DNA of 64,000 nucleotides, taken from an uncultured Draconibacterium sp. GTDB lineage: Bacteria; Bacteroidota; Bacteroidia; Bacteroidales; Prolixibacteraceae. The stretch covers positions 1 through 64,000 of the forward strand of contig NZ_CAJXTC010000031.1 in the NCBI RefSeq assembly GCF_913060805.1, given 5' to 3'. Under the pieces are notes generated by a model. It worked only from the letters and a program-made list of their open reading frames with translations, ran no database searches and was not told the DNA's origin. This document shows positions 1 through 9,042 of this stretch, piece by piece. Numbering within the stretch: the first letter of the stretch is position 1; each line of letters begins with the position of its first letter. The position numbers and the translations under genes are program-made.

Positions 1-147
1 TCTTTTTAATATCTTGGTTTATACTCAAAATTAATCCTTTCCATTCCATCAAAAAATATCTTCGCAAATCTAAGGTTTGCAAAGAGAGGGAATGAGGGTG
101 AGTTTGATTTGTATTTGAAAGGAATTGATAATTATTGCCAAGATGAA
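1..147. other. Non-coding left edge
   Basis: AT-rich stretch downstream of sufS. I see no convincing coding frame, RNA gene or clear hairpin terminator in it. It may be the intergenic space to a gene left of the window. Confidence 0.4.
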
Positions 148-1365
148 CTAGAACATCATTATCGCTTTATTCAAAGCTTCCATAAAGATGTCGATCTCTT
201 CTTTTGTGTTGTACATTCCAAATGAAATGCGTGCACAGGCCGACATTCCAAAATGCTGCATAATCGGATCGGCACAATGATGGCCGGTGCGAATGGCAAT
301 ACCCATTTTATCGAGTAACATTCCCAAATCGTACGAATGAATTCCATCGATGTTAAAACAGATTACTCCCGATTTGTGAGGTGCCTCGCCATAAATCTTT
401 AAACCATCGATGGCTTTTAGTTTTTCGGTGGCATATTCCAGCAACTCGTGTTCGTGGCGACCCATGTTTTCAACGCCAATTTCGTTTACCAGATCAATCG
501 CTGCTCCAAAAGCCGCTAATCCAGAAATGTTAGGAGTTCCTGCTTCAAATTTATAGGGGATCTCGTTGAAGGTTGTTCCGTCGAACGACACTTCCGATAT
601 CATTTGTCCGCCGCCCTGATAAGGAGGCATTTCTTCCAGCCACTTTTCTTTTCCGTATAAAACACCAACACCGTTTGGCCCGTAAACTTTGTGTGCTGAA
701 AAAGCATAAAAGTCAACATCGAGTTTTTGTACATCAATCTTTATGTGTGCTGATGCTTGTGCTCCATCAACCAGAACAGCAACGTTGTTTTTGTGTGCTA
801 TTTTAATGATTTCTGCAATCGGGTTTATGGTTCCGAGAACATTCGAAACGTGATTAACCGCAATCAACTTTGTTTTCGGAGTGATCAGTTCCGGCAGCTT
901 TTCTATCTCGAGCAAACCGGTGTCGTTAAACGGAAGTTTTACGATTTTTGCATTTCGTCTTCCGGCTGCAATTTGCCACGGAACAATGTTAGAGTGGTGC
1001 TCCATTTCTGAAACGATGATCTCATCGCCGTCCGAAACATATTTTTCGCAAAAACTGCTTGCTACCAGGTTAACACTTTCAGTGGTTCCCTTCGTAAAAA
1101 TTATCTCTTTACGCGAAGCAGCATTAACAAAAGCCTGTACTTTGTCTCGAACCTCTTCGTATTCAACCGTCGCTTTATCGGCCATGTAGTGTGCACCACG
1201 GTGAATGTTACCATAGTAATCGTTGTGCAACTGCTCAAGCTTTAATAGCACCTGAACCGGTTTTTGAGCCGAAGCAGCCGTGTCGAGATAAACTAATGGT
1301 TTATTGTATACCTTTTGCTGAAGAATGGGGAAATATGATCTGATTTTTTCGATATCGTAATTCAT
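148..1365 (-). CDS. sufS: Cysteine desulfurase SufS
   Basis: PLP-dependent cysteine desulfurase of the SufS/CsdA class, which removes sulfur from L-cysteine as an enzyme persulfide for Fe-S cluster building in the cytosol. The 405-residue length is normal. Visible hallmarks are the PLP lysine in FSAHKVYGP (K226), the cofactor contacts H124 and D200 (LVDGAQ), and the persulfide cysteine in RTGHHCADP (C364). The RTGHHCA form is typical of group II (SufS) enzymes. The ATG follows a 31-bp hairpin by only 14 nt. It lies in the same direction as sufBCD but is separated from sufD by a transposase remnant, so it may now depend on read-through or its own promoter. No sufE or sufU is seen nearby. Confidence 0.96.
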   Translation of the reverse strand: MNYDIEKIRSYFPILQQKVYNKPLVYLDTAASAQKPVQVLLKLEQLHNDYYGNIHRGAHYMADKATVEYEEVRDKVQAFVNAASRKEIIFTKGTTESVNLVASSFCEKYVSDGDEIIVSEMEHHSNIVPWQIAAGRRNAKIVKLPFNDTGLLEIEKLPELITPKTKLIAVNHVSNVLGTINPIAEIIKIAHKNNVAVLVDGAQASAHIKIDVQKLDVDFYAFSAHKVYGPNGVGVLYGKEKWLEEMPPYQGGGQMISEVSFDGTTFNEIPYKFEAGTPNISGLAAFGAAIDLVNEIGVENMGRHEHELLEYATEKLKAIDGLKIYGEAPHKSGVICFNIDGIHSYDLGMLLDKMGIAIRTGHHCADPIMQHFGMSACARISFGMYNTKEEIDIFMEALNKAIMMF

Positions 1366-1379
1366 AGACTCATTGTTTA

Positions 1380-1410
1380 CTGAGCGGGTGACTCTGCGTC
1401 ACCCGCTCAG
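1380..1410. repeat. REP-like 31-bp hairpin, copy 1
   Basis: Perfect inverted repeat with 13-bp arms (ctgagcgggtgac) and a 5-nt loop (tctgc). A near-identical hairpin lies at 1772-1802, and the two bracket a RAYT transposase remnant. It sits between the start codon of sufS and the remnant, so it would form in the sufS 5' leader. Confidence 0.85.
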
Positions 1411-1499
1411 TCGATGTAATGCAAAGGTGCAAAAGATTTTGTAATTTTAAGGGAATACACATTTATATCATACCTATTTATCTGATTCTTAATTTGCTT

Positions 1500-1771
1500 A
1501 TGAACTTTGCGCCCGATCACATATTTCACATTTATAACAGAGGTAATAATTCGCAACGTATTTTCTTTCAACGTAAGAATTATCTCTTCTTCCTGAAAAA
1601 GAGAATCCGCAGGTTCTCTTTAATTATATGCACGAAAATCCATTACGTGAAAAGCTTGTATCACATTTGGATGATTGGGAATTTTCGTCGTTATTGGATT
1701 ATTCAGGGAAAAGAGATGGTGACCTGATAAATAGAGAGTTGGCGCGGGAGTTTGGATTGTTGAAGGATTAA
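1500..1771 (+). pseudogene. Decayed REP-associated tyrosine transposase (RAYT, IS200-like)
   Basis: The N-terminal piece from the ATG at 1500 reads HIFHIYNRGNNSQRIFF and NYLFFLKKRI, the classic start of Y1/IS200-like RAYT proteins. After about 40 residues the frame loses similarity. From about 1628 a different frame gives a RAYT-like C-terminus (HENPLREKLV, DWEFSSLLDYSGKRDG, NRELAREFGLLKD) that stops at 1771. The central HUH and catalytic tyrosine region is missing, so this is an internally deleted, frame-shifted remnant. It is flanked at 1380-1410 and 1772-1802 by matching hairpins, as expected of a RAYT and its target palindromes. Family assignment is from recognised motifs, not a search. 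Confidence 0.78.
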
Positions 1772-1802
1772 CTGAGCAGGTGACTTCAAGTCACCTGCTC
1801 AG
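1772..1802. repeat. REP-like 31-bp hairpin, copy 2
   Basis: Inverted repeat with 13-bp arms (ctgagcaggtgac) and loop ttcaa. It matches copy 1 at 1380-1410 except for one arm base pair and the loop. It begins 12 nt beyond the sufD stop codon, so it could act as an mRNA 3' stem for sufBCD. Confidence 0.85.
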
Positions 1803-1814
1803 TTGTTCTATATC

Positions 1815-3182
1815 TTAACAATCGCACTGGTAAGCACAATCGTGACAACGGGCAACTTCGCCTTTCAGGCGTTTGTCAACCAGTTCGTCGATACGGTCGC
1901 GTAATGGCTCCAGTTTGATTTCTTTTACCACCTCGTGGGCAAAAGCGTTCATCATCATCAGGCGTGCCTTATCTTCTTGAATTCCACGTGCACGCAGGTA
2001 AAACAATGCTTCCTCGTCAATCTGACCAACTGTTGCACCGTGACTACATTTTACATCGTCAGCATCAATAATCAGCTGAGGTTTTGTTTGCATGGTAGCC
2101 TCGTCGGTCAACAACAAGTTGTTGTTACGCTGGAAAGCATTTGTTTTTTGTGCATCGCGAACAACGTGAATTCTTCCGGCAAACGCACCAGTTGATTTCT
2201 CGTCGAGCACGTTTTTATAAATCTGATTACTTTCGCAATGTGGCGCCGCGTGAATAACCTGAGTAAAATTGTCGACATGTTGTTTCTTGTCCATAAAAGA
2301 CATTCCAAACATGTGCGCCTCGGCATTTTCGCCGTTTAACGCAAATTGCAGGTTGTTACGAATCAAACCGCCGTGTAACGATGCAGTGTGTGTTGTAACA
2401 CGCGAATCGCGCTGCTGATCGATAAATACCGAATTGATATTTGTGGCTTTGTTATGCTGGTTTTGTAGCGTGTAAAACTCCACCTCAGCATTGTTGCCGG
2501 CAAAAATTTCGGTTACCGAGTTATTCAGGTATTGGTTCAGGTTCAGTGTGTGATCGCATAACAACACCTGAACTTTAGCACCATCTTCAACAAGAATAAA
2601 ATTCCGTTGAGTAGAGAATGTATCTTTTTCGTCTTGCAACAGATTGATGATCTGGATCGGACTTTCAACTACTACATTTTTCGGAACATAAAGGAAAAAA
2701 CCATCTTTGGCAAAAGCTGTGTTCAGCGCCACCATTGGGTCTTCTTCAACATTTGCCAGGCTGGCATATTTTTCCAGTAACTCAGGTCTTTCTTTCGAAA
2801 TACTGTCGAGGCTGTCGAGAATAACTCCTTCCGGAAGATCTCCTTTTTCTGTTTCGTTTTTGTAGAACCAACCATTAAAAACCAGTGCCAGGTTGGTATT
2901 CAGTTGCGGAACATCGCAACGAAAAACCTCGCCCATATCGGCTTTCTTTTCCTCCCTTGTGTGGATGAATTTAAAATCGGGCACAAATGCCGGATTTAGG
3001 TTGGTGTATTTATAATTTTCATTTTTTCGCGTTGGTATACCCTGCAAAACAAAGTTCTGAAACGCCTTTTTTCGTTGAGCGTTCAAAATATCGGACGAGT
3101 TTGCGAAAAGCTCGTCTTTTACTTCGTTGTAATGCGCGGTATATTTTAGCGATAAATCTGCTTTGTCAACTAAAACGCTCAT
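1815..3182 (-). CDS. sufD: Fe-S cluster assembly protein SufD
   Basis: SufD subunit of the SufBCD scaffold, the beta-helix partner of SufB. The frame stays open further upstream, but the ATG at 3182 (MSVLVDKADL) is chosen because it lies 1 nt after the sufC stop, giving 455 residues, a normal length. Late signatures are CSHGATVGQIDEEALFYLRARGI and the C-terminal region ending CHDCAYQCDC. The cysteine-rich tail (four Cys in the last ten residues) is worth noting. Part of a sufB-sufC-sufD operon on the minus strand. Confidence 0.95.
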   Translation of the reverse strand: MSVLVDKADLSLKYTAHYNEVKDELFANSSDILNAQRKKAFQNFVLQGIPTRKNENYKYTNLNPAFVPDFKFIHTREEKKADMGEVFRCDVPQLNTNLALVFNGWFYKNETEKGDLPEGVILDSLDSISKERPELLEKYASLANVEEDPMVALNTAFAKDGFFLYVPKNVVVESPIQIINLLQDEKDTFSTQRNFILVEDGAKVQVLLCDHTLNLNQYLNNSVTEIFAGNNAEVEFYTLQNQHNKATNINSVFIDQQRDSRVTTHTASLHGGLIRNNLQFALNGENAEAHMFGMSFMDKKQHVDNFTQVIHAAPHCESNQIYKNVLDEKSTGAFAGRIHVVRDAQKTNAFQRNNNLLLTDEATMQTKPQLIIDADDVKCSHGATVGQIDEEALFYLRARGIQEDKARLMMMNAFAHEVVKEIKLEPLRDRIDELVDKRLKGEVARCHDCAYQCDC

Positions 3183-3183
3183 G

Positions 3184-3936
3184 TTAATTTCCGTTTTCTG
3201 ATTTAATCCAGTCGTACCCTTTTTCTTCCAGTTGGAAAGCCAGTTCTTTTCCGGCTGTTTTAACAATTTTTCCCTGGTAAAGAATATGTACAAAATCGGG
3301 TACAATATAATCGAGCAGGCGCTGGTAGTGGGTTACCACAATTGTCGACCTTTCAGGCGATTTTAGCGCGTTTACTCCGTTGGCTACTGTTTTTAATGCG
3401 TCAATATCAAGTCCTGAATCGGTTTCGTCAAGAATTGCTAATTTCGGCTCAAGCAGTGCCATCTGGAAAATCTCGTTTTTCTTTTTCTCACCACCCGAGA
3501 ATCCTTCGTTTACCATGCGGTTGGTTAATTTAGTATGCATGTCAACCAAATCCATTTTCTCACGCATTAATTTCAGGAATTCGCCTGCAGTAAGTTCTTT
3601 TAATCCTTTGTGCTTCCGGTGTTCGTTAACTGAAGTTTTCAGGAAGTTTACCATTGGTACGCCGGGAATTTCAACCGGGTACTGGAAACTTAAAAAGATA
3701 CCTTCTTTGGCGCGTTCTTCAGGTGACTTTTCCAATAAGTCTTCTCCTTCAAAAACAACTTCGCCATTGGTAATTTCGTAATCCTCTTTTCCGGCAAGTA
3801 CGTTTGCAAGTGTACTTTTTCCTGAACCGTTAGGTCCCATAATAGCGTGAACTTCGCCGGGTTTAACTTCAAGATTGATTCCCTTCAGGATTTCCATCCC
3901 TTCAACGGAAGCATATAAGTCTTTAATTTTTAACAT
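3184..3936 (-). CDS. sufC: Fe-S cluster assembly ATPase SufC
   Basis: ABC-type ATPase that powers the SufBCD scaffold; soluble, not a transporter. 250 residues with Walker [10 protein letters not shown] (34-42), the SufC-type signature [11 protein letters not shown] (146-156) and Walker [13 protein letters not shown] (167-178). The KKKNEI variant of the ABC signature is diagnostic of SufC. It lies between sufB (63 nt upstream) and sufD (1 nt downstream), consistent with co-transcription. Confidence 0.97.
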   Translation of the reverse strand: MLKIKDLYASVEGMEILKGINLEVKPGEVHAIMGPNGSGKSTLANVLAGKEDYEITNGEVVFEGEDLLEKSPEERAKEGIFLSFQYPVEIPGVPMVNFLKTSVNEHRKHKGLKELTAGEFLKLMREKMDLVDMHTKLTNRMVNEGFSGGEKKKNEIFQMALLEPKLAILDETDSGLDIDALKTVANGVNALKSPERSTIVVTHYQRLLDYIVPDFVHILYQGKIVKTAGKELAFQLEEKGYDWIKSENGN

Positions 3937-3999
3937 CTTTACTACTATACTGTTGCGGGAAAGAGCTTGAACTCTTGCCCTGAGTTATTTAAAATTTGT

Positions 4000-5445
4000 T
4001 TATCCTACACTACCTTCAAGACTGATTTGCAGAAGCTTTTGGGCTTCAACGGCAAACTCCATCGGAAGTTTATTCAGCACTTCTTTGGCGTAACCGTTTA
4101 CAATCATTCCAATTGCAGTTTCTGTGTCGATTCCACGTTGGTTACAATAGAAAATCTGGTCTTCACCAATTTTCGACGTTGTTGCCTCGTGTTCAACAAC
4201 CGACGATTTATTTCCAACTTCGATATACGGGAAAGTGTGCGCTCCACAAGTATCGTTTAACAGCAATGAATCACACTGCGAGAAGTTTCGCGAGTTAGTA
4301 GCCTTTGGCATTACTTTTACCAAACCACGGTACGAGTTCTCACTTTTACCGGCCGAAATACCTTTCGACACAATTGTTGATTTGGTGTTGCGTCCGATGT
4401 GGATCATTTTCGATCCGGTATCGGCCTGCTGATGATTGTTGGTAACTGCGACCGAGTTGAATTCACCAATAGAATTGTCACCCATCAGAATACAACTTGG
4501 GTATTTCCAGGTAATTGCCGAACCGGTTTCAACCTGTGTCCAGCTAATTTTTGACGAAACACCGCGGCAAACACCACGTTTTGTAACGAAGTTGTAAATA
4601 CCACCTTTTCCGTTTTTATCTCCCGGATACCAGTTTTGTACAGTTGAATATTTAACCTCGGCACGGTCGAGTGCGATAATTTCAACAACTGCAGCGTGCA
4701 ACTGATTTTCGTCGCGCATCGGAGCGGTACAACCTTCAAGGTAACTTACGTAACTGTCGTCGTCGGCCACAATAAGTGTACGCTCAAACTGTCCGGTGTT
4801 GGCTGCGTTAATCCTGAAATAAGTGGATAATTCCATTGGGCAACGAACACCTTTTGGAATGTAACAGAACGATCCGTCGCTAAACACGGCTGAGTTAAGT
4901 GCTGCAAAATAGTTGTCGGCTACCGGAACAGCCTGTCCCAGGTATTTTTTTACTAAATCAGGGTGGTCTTTTACTGCTTCCGAAAACGAACAGAATATGA
5001 TTCCTTTTTCGGCTAAAGTATCTTTAAAAGTTGTTTTTACCGAAACCGAGTCGATTACTGCATCAACGGCAACTCCTGCCAGATGTTTCTGCTCTTCAAG
5101 CGGAATACCCAGTTTATTGAAAGTGTCCAGCAATTCCGGATCTACCTCGTCAAGACTTTCATATTTAGGGCCTTTTTTTGGGGCCGCGTAATAACTTATT
5201 GCCTGAAAATCGATGGGCGGAACTTTTAAATAAGCCCAGTTCGGCATTTTCATTTTCAGCCATTTTCGGTAAGCTTCCAACCTGAAATTCAACATGAATT
5301 CCGGTTCTTCCTTTTTGGCAGATATCAAACGAATTACGTCTTCGTTAAGGCCTTTGTCGATAATGTCAGTTTCAATATCGGTAACAAAACCGTATTTGTA
5401 TTCGCCTTGCGTTACGTCATTCAATATTTTATCTTGTTCTTCCAT
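4000..5445 (-). CDS. sufB: Fe-S cluster assembly protein SufB
   Basis: Core scaffold of the SUF machinery, 481 residues, the usual size. The N-terminal part contains [21 protein letters not shown]. The beta-helix core carries [25 protein letters not shown] and the C-terminal region reads [37 protein letters not shown], all typical of SufB. First gene of the minus-strand suf operon, with a leader of roughly 190 nt back to a putative -7 box at 5642-5649. Confidence 0.97.
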   Translation of the reverse strand: MEEQDKILNDVTQGEYKYGFVTDIETDIIDKGLNEDVIRLISAKKEEPEFMLNFRLEAYRKWLKMKMPNWAYLKVPPIDFQAISYYAAPKKGPKYESLDEVDPELLDTFNKLGIPLEEQKHLAGVAVDAVIDSVSVKTTFKDTLAEKGIIFCSFSEAVKDHPDLVKKYLGQAVPVADNYFAALNSAVFSDGSFCYIPKGVRCPMELSTYFRINAANTGQFERTLIVADDDSYVSYLEGCTAPMRDENQLHAAVVEIIALDRAEVKYSTVQNWYPGDKNGKGGIYNFVTKRGVCRGVSSKISWTQVETGSAITWKYPSCILMGDNSIGEFNSVAVTNNHQQADTGSKMIHIGRNTKSTIVSKGISAGKSENSYRGLVKVMPKATNSRNFSQCDSLLLNDTCGAHTFPYIEVGNKSSVVEHEATTSKIGEDQIFYCNQRGIDTETAIGMIVNGYAKEVLNKLPMEFAVEAQKLLQISLEGSVG

Positions 5446-5641
5446 TTTCTGACTCTCTTTCTCTCTCTTGAATGATTAAAAAATTTGCGTCTCTTTTAAA
5501 GCTTGTTATTCATCTCATTTTTGGTGCCGGAATCTTTTTGCTGACATTTCTGCCCAATCAATTTCCGAAGCTTAATACCATAAATAACAGCAATTTCGAT
5601 TAAATAACAACGCTTTTTTGTTCCTGTTCACGTATAAATTG

Positions 5642-5649
5642 CAAAGATA
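5642..5649 (-). promoter_or_regulatory. Putative -7 box for sufBCD
   Basis: On the minus strand this reads TATCTTTG, matching the Bacteroidota -7 consensus TAnnTTTG. No clean -33 TTTG is found at the usual 19-21 bp spacing. It lies back to back with a plus-strand box at 5662-5669 for thiL. Confidence 0.45.
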
Positions 5650-5661
5650 TAAAACTATAGG

Positions 5662-5669
5662 TACTTTTG
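5662..5669 (+). promoter_or_regulatory. Putative -7 box for thiL
   Basis: TACTTTTG fits TAnnTTTG, 46 nt upstream of the thiL ATG. An ATTG at 5638-5641 with a 20-bp spacer could serve as a weak -33 element (consensus TTTG). Confidence 0.5.
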
Positions 5670-5715
5670 CAGGTGAAAAGCATATAAAAACATACCTATT
5701 TGTCTTTTATTAACA

Positions 5716-6753
5716 ATGAATAAAGAAAGAAAACAAACGAATATTTCAGAGCTGGGAGAGTTTGGTTTAATCGACCGATTAACGAAGGCGATAAATATAA
5801 AAAACGAGAGCACGGTTAAAGGAGTTGGCGACGATGCAGCGATTCTTGATTTTAAGGAAAAACAAGTGGTTGTATCTTCCGATCTGTTAACCGAAGGAAT
5901 ACATTTCAACCTGATGTACGTTCCGCTGAAACACCTTGGTTACAAGGCTGTAGTGGTGAATTTGTCGGACATTTTTGCCATGAACGCCACCCCAAAACAG
6001 ATCATTGTAAATATCGGGGTTTCGGGAAAGTTTTCGGTAGAAGCTTTGGAGGATTTATACGAAGGAATTCACCTGGCTTGCGAGCAGTACAATGTTGATT
6101 TGGTGGGTGGCGACACAACCAGTTCGTTAACCGGATTAACACTGAGTATTACAGCCATCGGCGAAGCAGAAAAGGACGAAATTGTAATGCGTAGCGGTGC
6201 AAAACCAAACGACATTTTATGTGTGTCGGGAGATTTGGGTGGCGCTTACATGGGGCTTCAGTTGTTGGAGCGCGAAAATGAAGTTTTTAAGGTGAACGAG
6301 AACATGCAGCCAAAGCTGGATGGTTACGATTATATTCTGGAGCGTCAGTTAAAACCTGAGGCACGAGTAGATATTATTGCAGCATTTAAACGAATCGGAA
6401 TAAAACCTACTTCGATGATCGATATTTCGGATGGTTTGTCATCGGAGATAATGCATTTGTGCAAGAATTCGGGTGTTGGTTGTAGTTTGTTCGAGGATAA
6501 AGTTCCGATGGATTACCAGACCAAACAAATGGCTGAAGAGTTAAGCATTAATCCAATTGTGGCCGCCTTGAACGGTGGCGAAGACTACGAGTTGTTATTC
6601 ACGCTACCGTTGGACGATTACGAGAAAATTAAAAATGATCCTGACTTTACCGTTATCGGACATATGACTGAAGCGGGAGAAGGCATCAACCTGCAAACAA
6701 CAGGCGGTTCGTCAATCCCGCTTGAAGCACAGGGCTGGAATCACGGTAAGTAA
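5716..6753 (+). CDS. thiL: Thiamine-monophosphate kinase
   Basis: Phosphorylates thiamine monophosphate to thiamine diphosphate, the last step of cofactor synthesis. 345 residues. The ATP/Mg signature GVGDDAAIL, SSDLLTEGIHF, LVGGDTTSS, the MIDISDGLSSEI segment and NGGEDYELLFT near the C-terminus are all characteristic. Divergent from sufB and convergent with lpxA, with a perfect palindrome terminator just downstream. Confidence 0.96.
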   Translation: MNKERKQTNISELGEFGLIDRLTKAINIKNESTVKGVGDDAAILDFKEKQVVVSSDLLTEGIHFNLMYVPLKHLGYKAVVVNLSDIFAMNATPKQIIVNIGVSGKFSVEALEDLYEGIHLACEQYNVDLVGGDTTSSLTGLTLSITAIGEAEKDEIVMRSGAKPNDILCVSGDLGGAYMGLQLLERENEVFKVNENMQPKLDGYDYILERQLKPEARVDIIAAFKRIGIKPTSMIDISDGLSSEIMHLCKNSGVGCSLFEDKVPMDYQTKQMAEELSINPIVAALNGGEDYELLFTLPLDDYEKIKNDPDFTVIGHMTEAGEGINLQTTGGSSIPLEAQGWNHGK

Positions 6754-6761
6754 CCTGAAAT

Positions 6762-6819
6762 TAGCAGATACAAAAAATGCCATCCGTCAGCTGACGGATG
6801 GCATTTTTTGTATCTGCTA
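6762..6819. terminator. 58-bp perfect palindrome, bidirectional terminator
   Basis: A perfect palindrome with two 29-bp arms and no spacer, centred between 6790 and 6791 at cag|ctg. A GC-rich core (gccatccgtcag) is flanked by A6 and T6 tracts, so it works as an intrinsic terminator for both thiL (plus) and lpxA (minus). Confidence 0.9.
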
Positions 6820-6833
6820 TTTTTTAATGGTAA

Positions 6834-7616
6834 TTAATCCGGGAAATAACCACGGATAATACCACGTTTCGAGTCTTTTACAAAAAGTAAAACTTCGTCG
6901 CGCTCAGGAGTTGCAGGCATTTCTGCTTCAATAATTTCAACAGCCTGTGCAGTGTTCAACCCTTTCTGGTAAATGTAACGGAAGATGTCCTGTACTTCAC
7001 GAATTTTGTCGTTGTTGTACTGACGGCGACGTAAACCAATTGAGTTAATACCAACGTACGAAAGTGGTTCGCGACCTGCTTTAATAAAAGGAGGAACGTC
7101 TTTACGAACCAACGATCCACCCGAAATCATTACGTGCGAGCCGATTCTTACAAACTGGTGAACGGCAGTCATTCCACCAAGGATCGCCCAATCGTCAACC
7201 TGAACCTCGCCGGCCAACTGTACATTGTTCACTAAAATAATGTTGTTCCCAACTTTACAATCGTGAGCAACGTGTACGTATGCCATTAAAAGGTTGTTGT
7301 CGCCAATAACAGTTTTACCTTTTGCCGAAGTACCTCTGTTGATGGTCACAAATTCGCGAATGGTGTTGTTGTCGCCAATTTCAACGGTTGAATATTCGCC
7401 TTTGAATTTCAAATCTTGCGGTGCAGCACCAATTACAGCACCCGGAAAAATCTTGCAATTCTTTCCAATGCGTGTTCCGGGTAAAATAGTTACGCTTGAA
7501 CCAATTCTCGTCCCTTCGCCGATTACAACGTCATGATCGATTGAAACAAAAGGCTCGATAACCACGTTATCAGCAACTTTTGCATCGGGATGGACGTAAG
7601 CTAATGGTTGTTTCAT
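6834..7616 (-). CDS. lpxA: Acyl-ACP--UDP-N-acetylglucosamine O-acyltransferase LpxA
   Basis: First enzyme of lipid A synthesis, cytosolic. 260 residues of left-handed beta-helix hexapeptide repeats. Signatures are FPGAVIGAAPQDLKFKGEYSTVEIGDNNTIREFVTINRGT and the catalytic His region MAYVHVAHDCKVG. The C-terminal helical part runs GLRRRQYNNDKIREVQDIFRY onward. Last gene of the minus-strand lpxD-lpxC/fabZ-lpxA cluster, with 28 nt after the previous stop. Confidence 0.96.
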   Translation of the reverse strand: MKQPLAYVHPDAKVADNVVIEPFVSIDHDVVIGEGTRIGSSVTILPGTRIGKNCKIFPGAVIGAAPQDLKFKGEYSTVEIGDNNTIREFVTINRGTSAKGKTVIGDNNLLMAYVHVAHDCKVGNNIILVNNVQLAGEVQVDDWAILGGMTAVHQFVRIGSHVMISGGSLVRKDVPPFIKAGREPLSYVGINSIGLRRRQYNNDKIREVQDIFRYIYQKGLNTAQAVEIIEAEMPATPERDEVLLFVKDSKRGIIRGYFPD

Positions 7617-7644
7617 TTTATACTTTTTAACTGTCTTTATTAAT

Positions 7645-9024
7645 CTACTTTTTTACAATCTGTGCCATAAATTCACCTTCGGCAACAATTTTATCACCAA
7701 CATAGGTAGTTCCTTTCATGTTGGCAATTCCTCTTCTAATCGGCGAAGTTAATTTTAATTTGAAAATCAGCGTGTCGCCCGGAACAACTTTTTTTCTGAA
7801 CTTAACATTGTCAATACGAATGAAGTACGTTGAAAATTGCCCTTCTTGTTTGTTGAGTACCAGCAATCCACCGCATTGCGCCATAGCTTCAACCAGTAAA
7901 ACTCCCGGCATTACAGGCTCGTCGGGGAAGTGTCCCTGGAAGAACGGTTCGTTTACTGTAACGTTCTTCACACCAATAATTTCGTCGTCGTGAATGCAAA
8001 CTACTTTATCAACCAGTAAAAACGGGTAACGATGAGGAAGTAGTTCTCTTATTCGGTTAACGTCCATTAATGGCTCGTCGTTCGGATTACATTTTGGAGC
8101 TGCATCAGCTTCTTTACGCAATTGTTTTTTCAGGGTGCTGGCAAACATGGTGTTTGGCCCGTGTCCCGGTTTCGATGCAATAATCCTTCCTTTAATGCGC
8201 TTGCCCAGCAAAGCCAGGTCGCCAATTACGTCGAGTAATTTGTGGCGTGCACATTCGTTGTCGAAATGCAAATCGAGGTTGTTTAGAATACCCTGTGCTT
8301 TCACTTCAACACGTGGATGATTGGTAAGATCGGCCAAACGATCAAGTTCCTCCTGGCTGATCTCTTTATCGATAATTACAATTGCATTATTCAGGTCGCC
8401 ACCTTTAATAAGGTTGTGGCTCAGCAAAAATTCAATTTCGCGAAGGAAAACAAATGTTCTGCACTCGGCAATCTCAGTTTTGAAATCCTTGATTGACTCA
8501 AGAGTTGCATATTGATTGTTCAGAACTGCCGACGGAAACGAGATCATTACATTTAAACTGTAATCGTTGTCGGGTAGCGCAATAATGTGCGAGCCTGACT
8601 TTTCGTCGAACATTTCAATTTTTTCACTGATCTCGAAATAATCGCGTTCAGCTTCCTGTTCAACAACGCCAGCTTTCTCAATGGCTTCAACAAAATATTT
8701 CGAGCTTCCGTCGATAATCGGAGCTTCTTCGTTATTTACTTCAATAAGAATGTTGTCGAGGTCCATGCCCACCAATGCGGCAAGTGCATGCTCGATTGTT
8801 CCAATGCGCGCACCGTCTTTTTCAAGCAGCGTCCCGCGCGATGTGTCGATTACCAGGTCCACGTCAGCATCAATAATTGGCTGGTGTTCCAGGTCAACAC
8901 GTTTAAATTTAAAACCATGGTTCTCCGGTGCCGGCAAAAAATTCATTGTTACATTAACACCGGTGTGCAATCCTTTCCCCTCAATCTTAAATGAGTTTTC
9001 TAATGTCTTTTGTTTTACAACCAT
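7645..9024 (-). CDS. lpxC/fabZ: Bifunctional LpxC/FabZ: UDP-3-O-acyl-GlcNAc deacetylase and 3-hydroxyacyl-ACP dehydratase
   Basis: 459-residue fusion. The N-terminal about 300 residues are LpxC, the committed zinc deacetylase of lipid A synthesis, with zinc ligands H79 (IGTIEHALAAL), H261 and D265 (HKLLD) and the catalytic H288 (SKPGHGPN). The C-terminal about 140 residues are FabZ: LLPHRYPFLLVDK from 329, the catalytic His in FFQGHFP (H365) and the acidic residue in MPGVLLVEAMAQ (E379). Such fusions are known in Bacteroidota; the coupling of fatty-acid elongation and lipid A synthesis is inference. Sits between lpxD and lpxA. Confidence 0.97.
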   Translation of the reverse strand: MVVKQKTLENSFKIEGKGLHTGVNVTMNFLPAPENHGFKFKRVDLEHQPIIDADVDLVIDTSRGTLLEKDGARIGTIEHALAALVGMDLDNILIEVNNEEAPIIDGSSKYFVEAIEKAGVVEQEAERDYFEISEKIEMFDEKSGSHIIALPDNDYSLNVMISFPSAVLNNQYATLESIKDFKTEIAECRTFVFLREIEFLLSHNLIKGGDLNNAIVIIDKEISQEELDRLADLTNHPRVEVKAQGILNNLDLHFDNECARHKLLDVIGDLALLGKRIKGRIIASKPGHGPNTMFASTLKKQLRKEADAAPKCNPNDEPLMDVNRIRELLPHRYPFLLVDKVVCIHDDEIIGVKNVTVNEPFFQGHFPDEPVMPGVLLVEAMAQCGGLLVLNKQEGQFSTYFIRIDNVKFRKKVVPGDTLIFKLKLTSPIRRGIANMKGTTYVGDKIVAEGEFMAQIVKK

Positions 9025-9042
9025 TGGAAAGTAAAATATTTC

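Noticed and set aside
573-1189. Open frames antisense to sufS
   Set aside because: Composition follows the sufS codons in other frames; no start context, motifs or homology.
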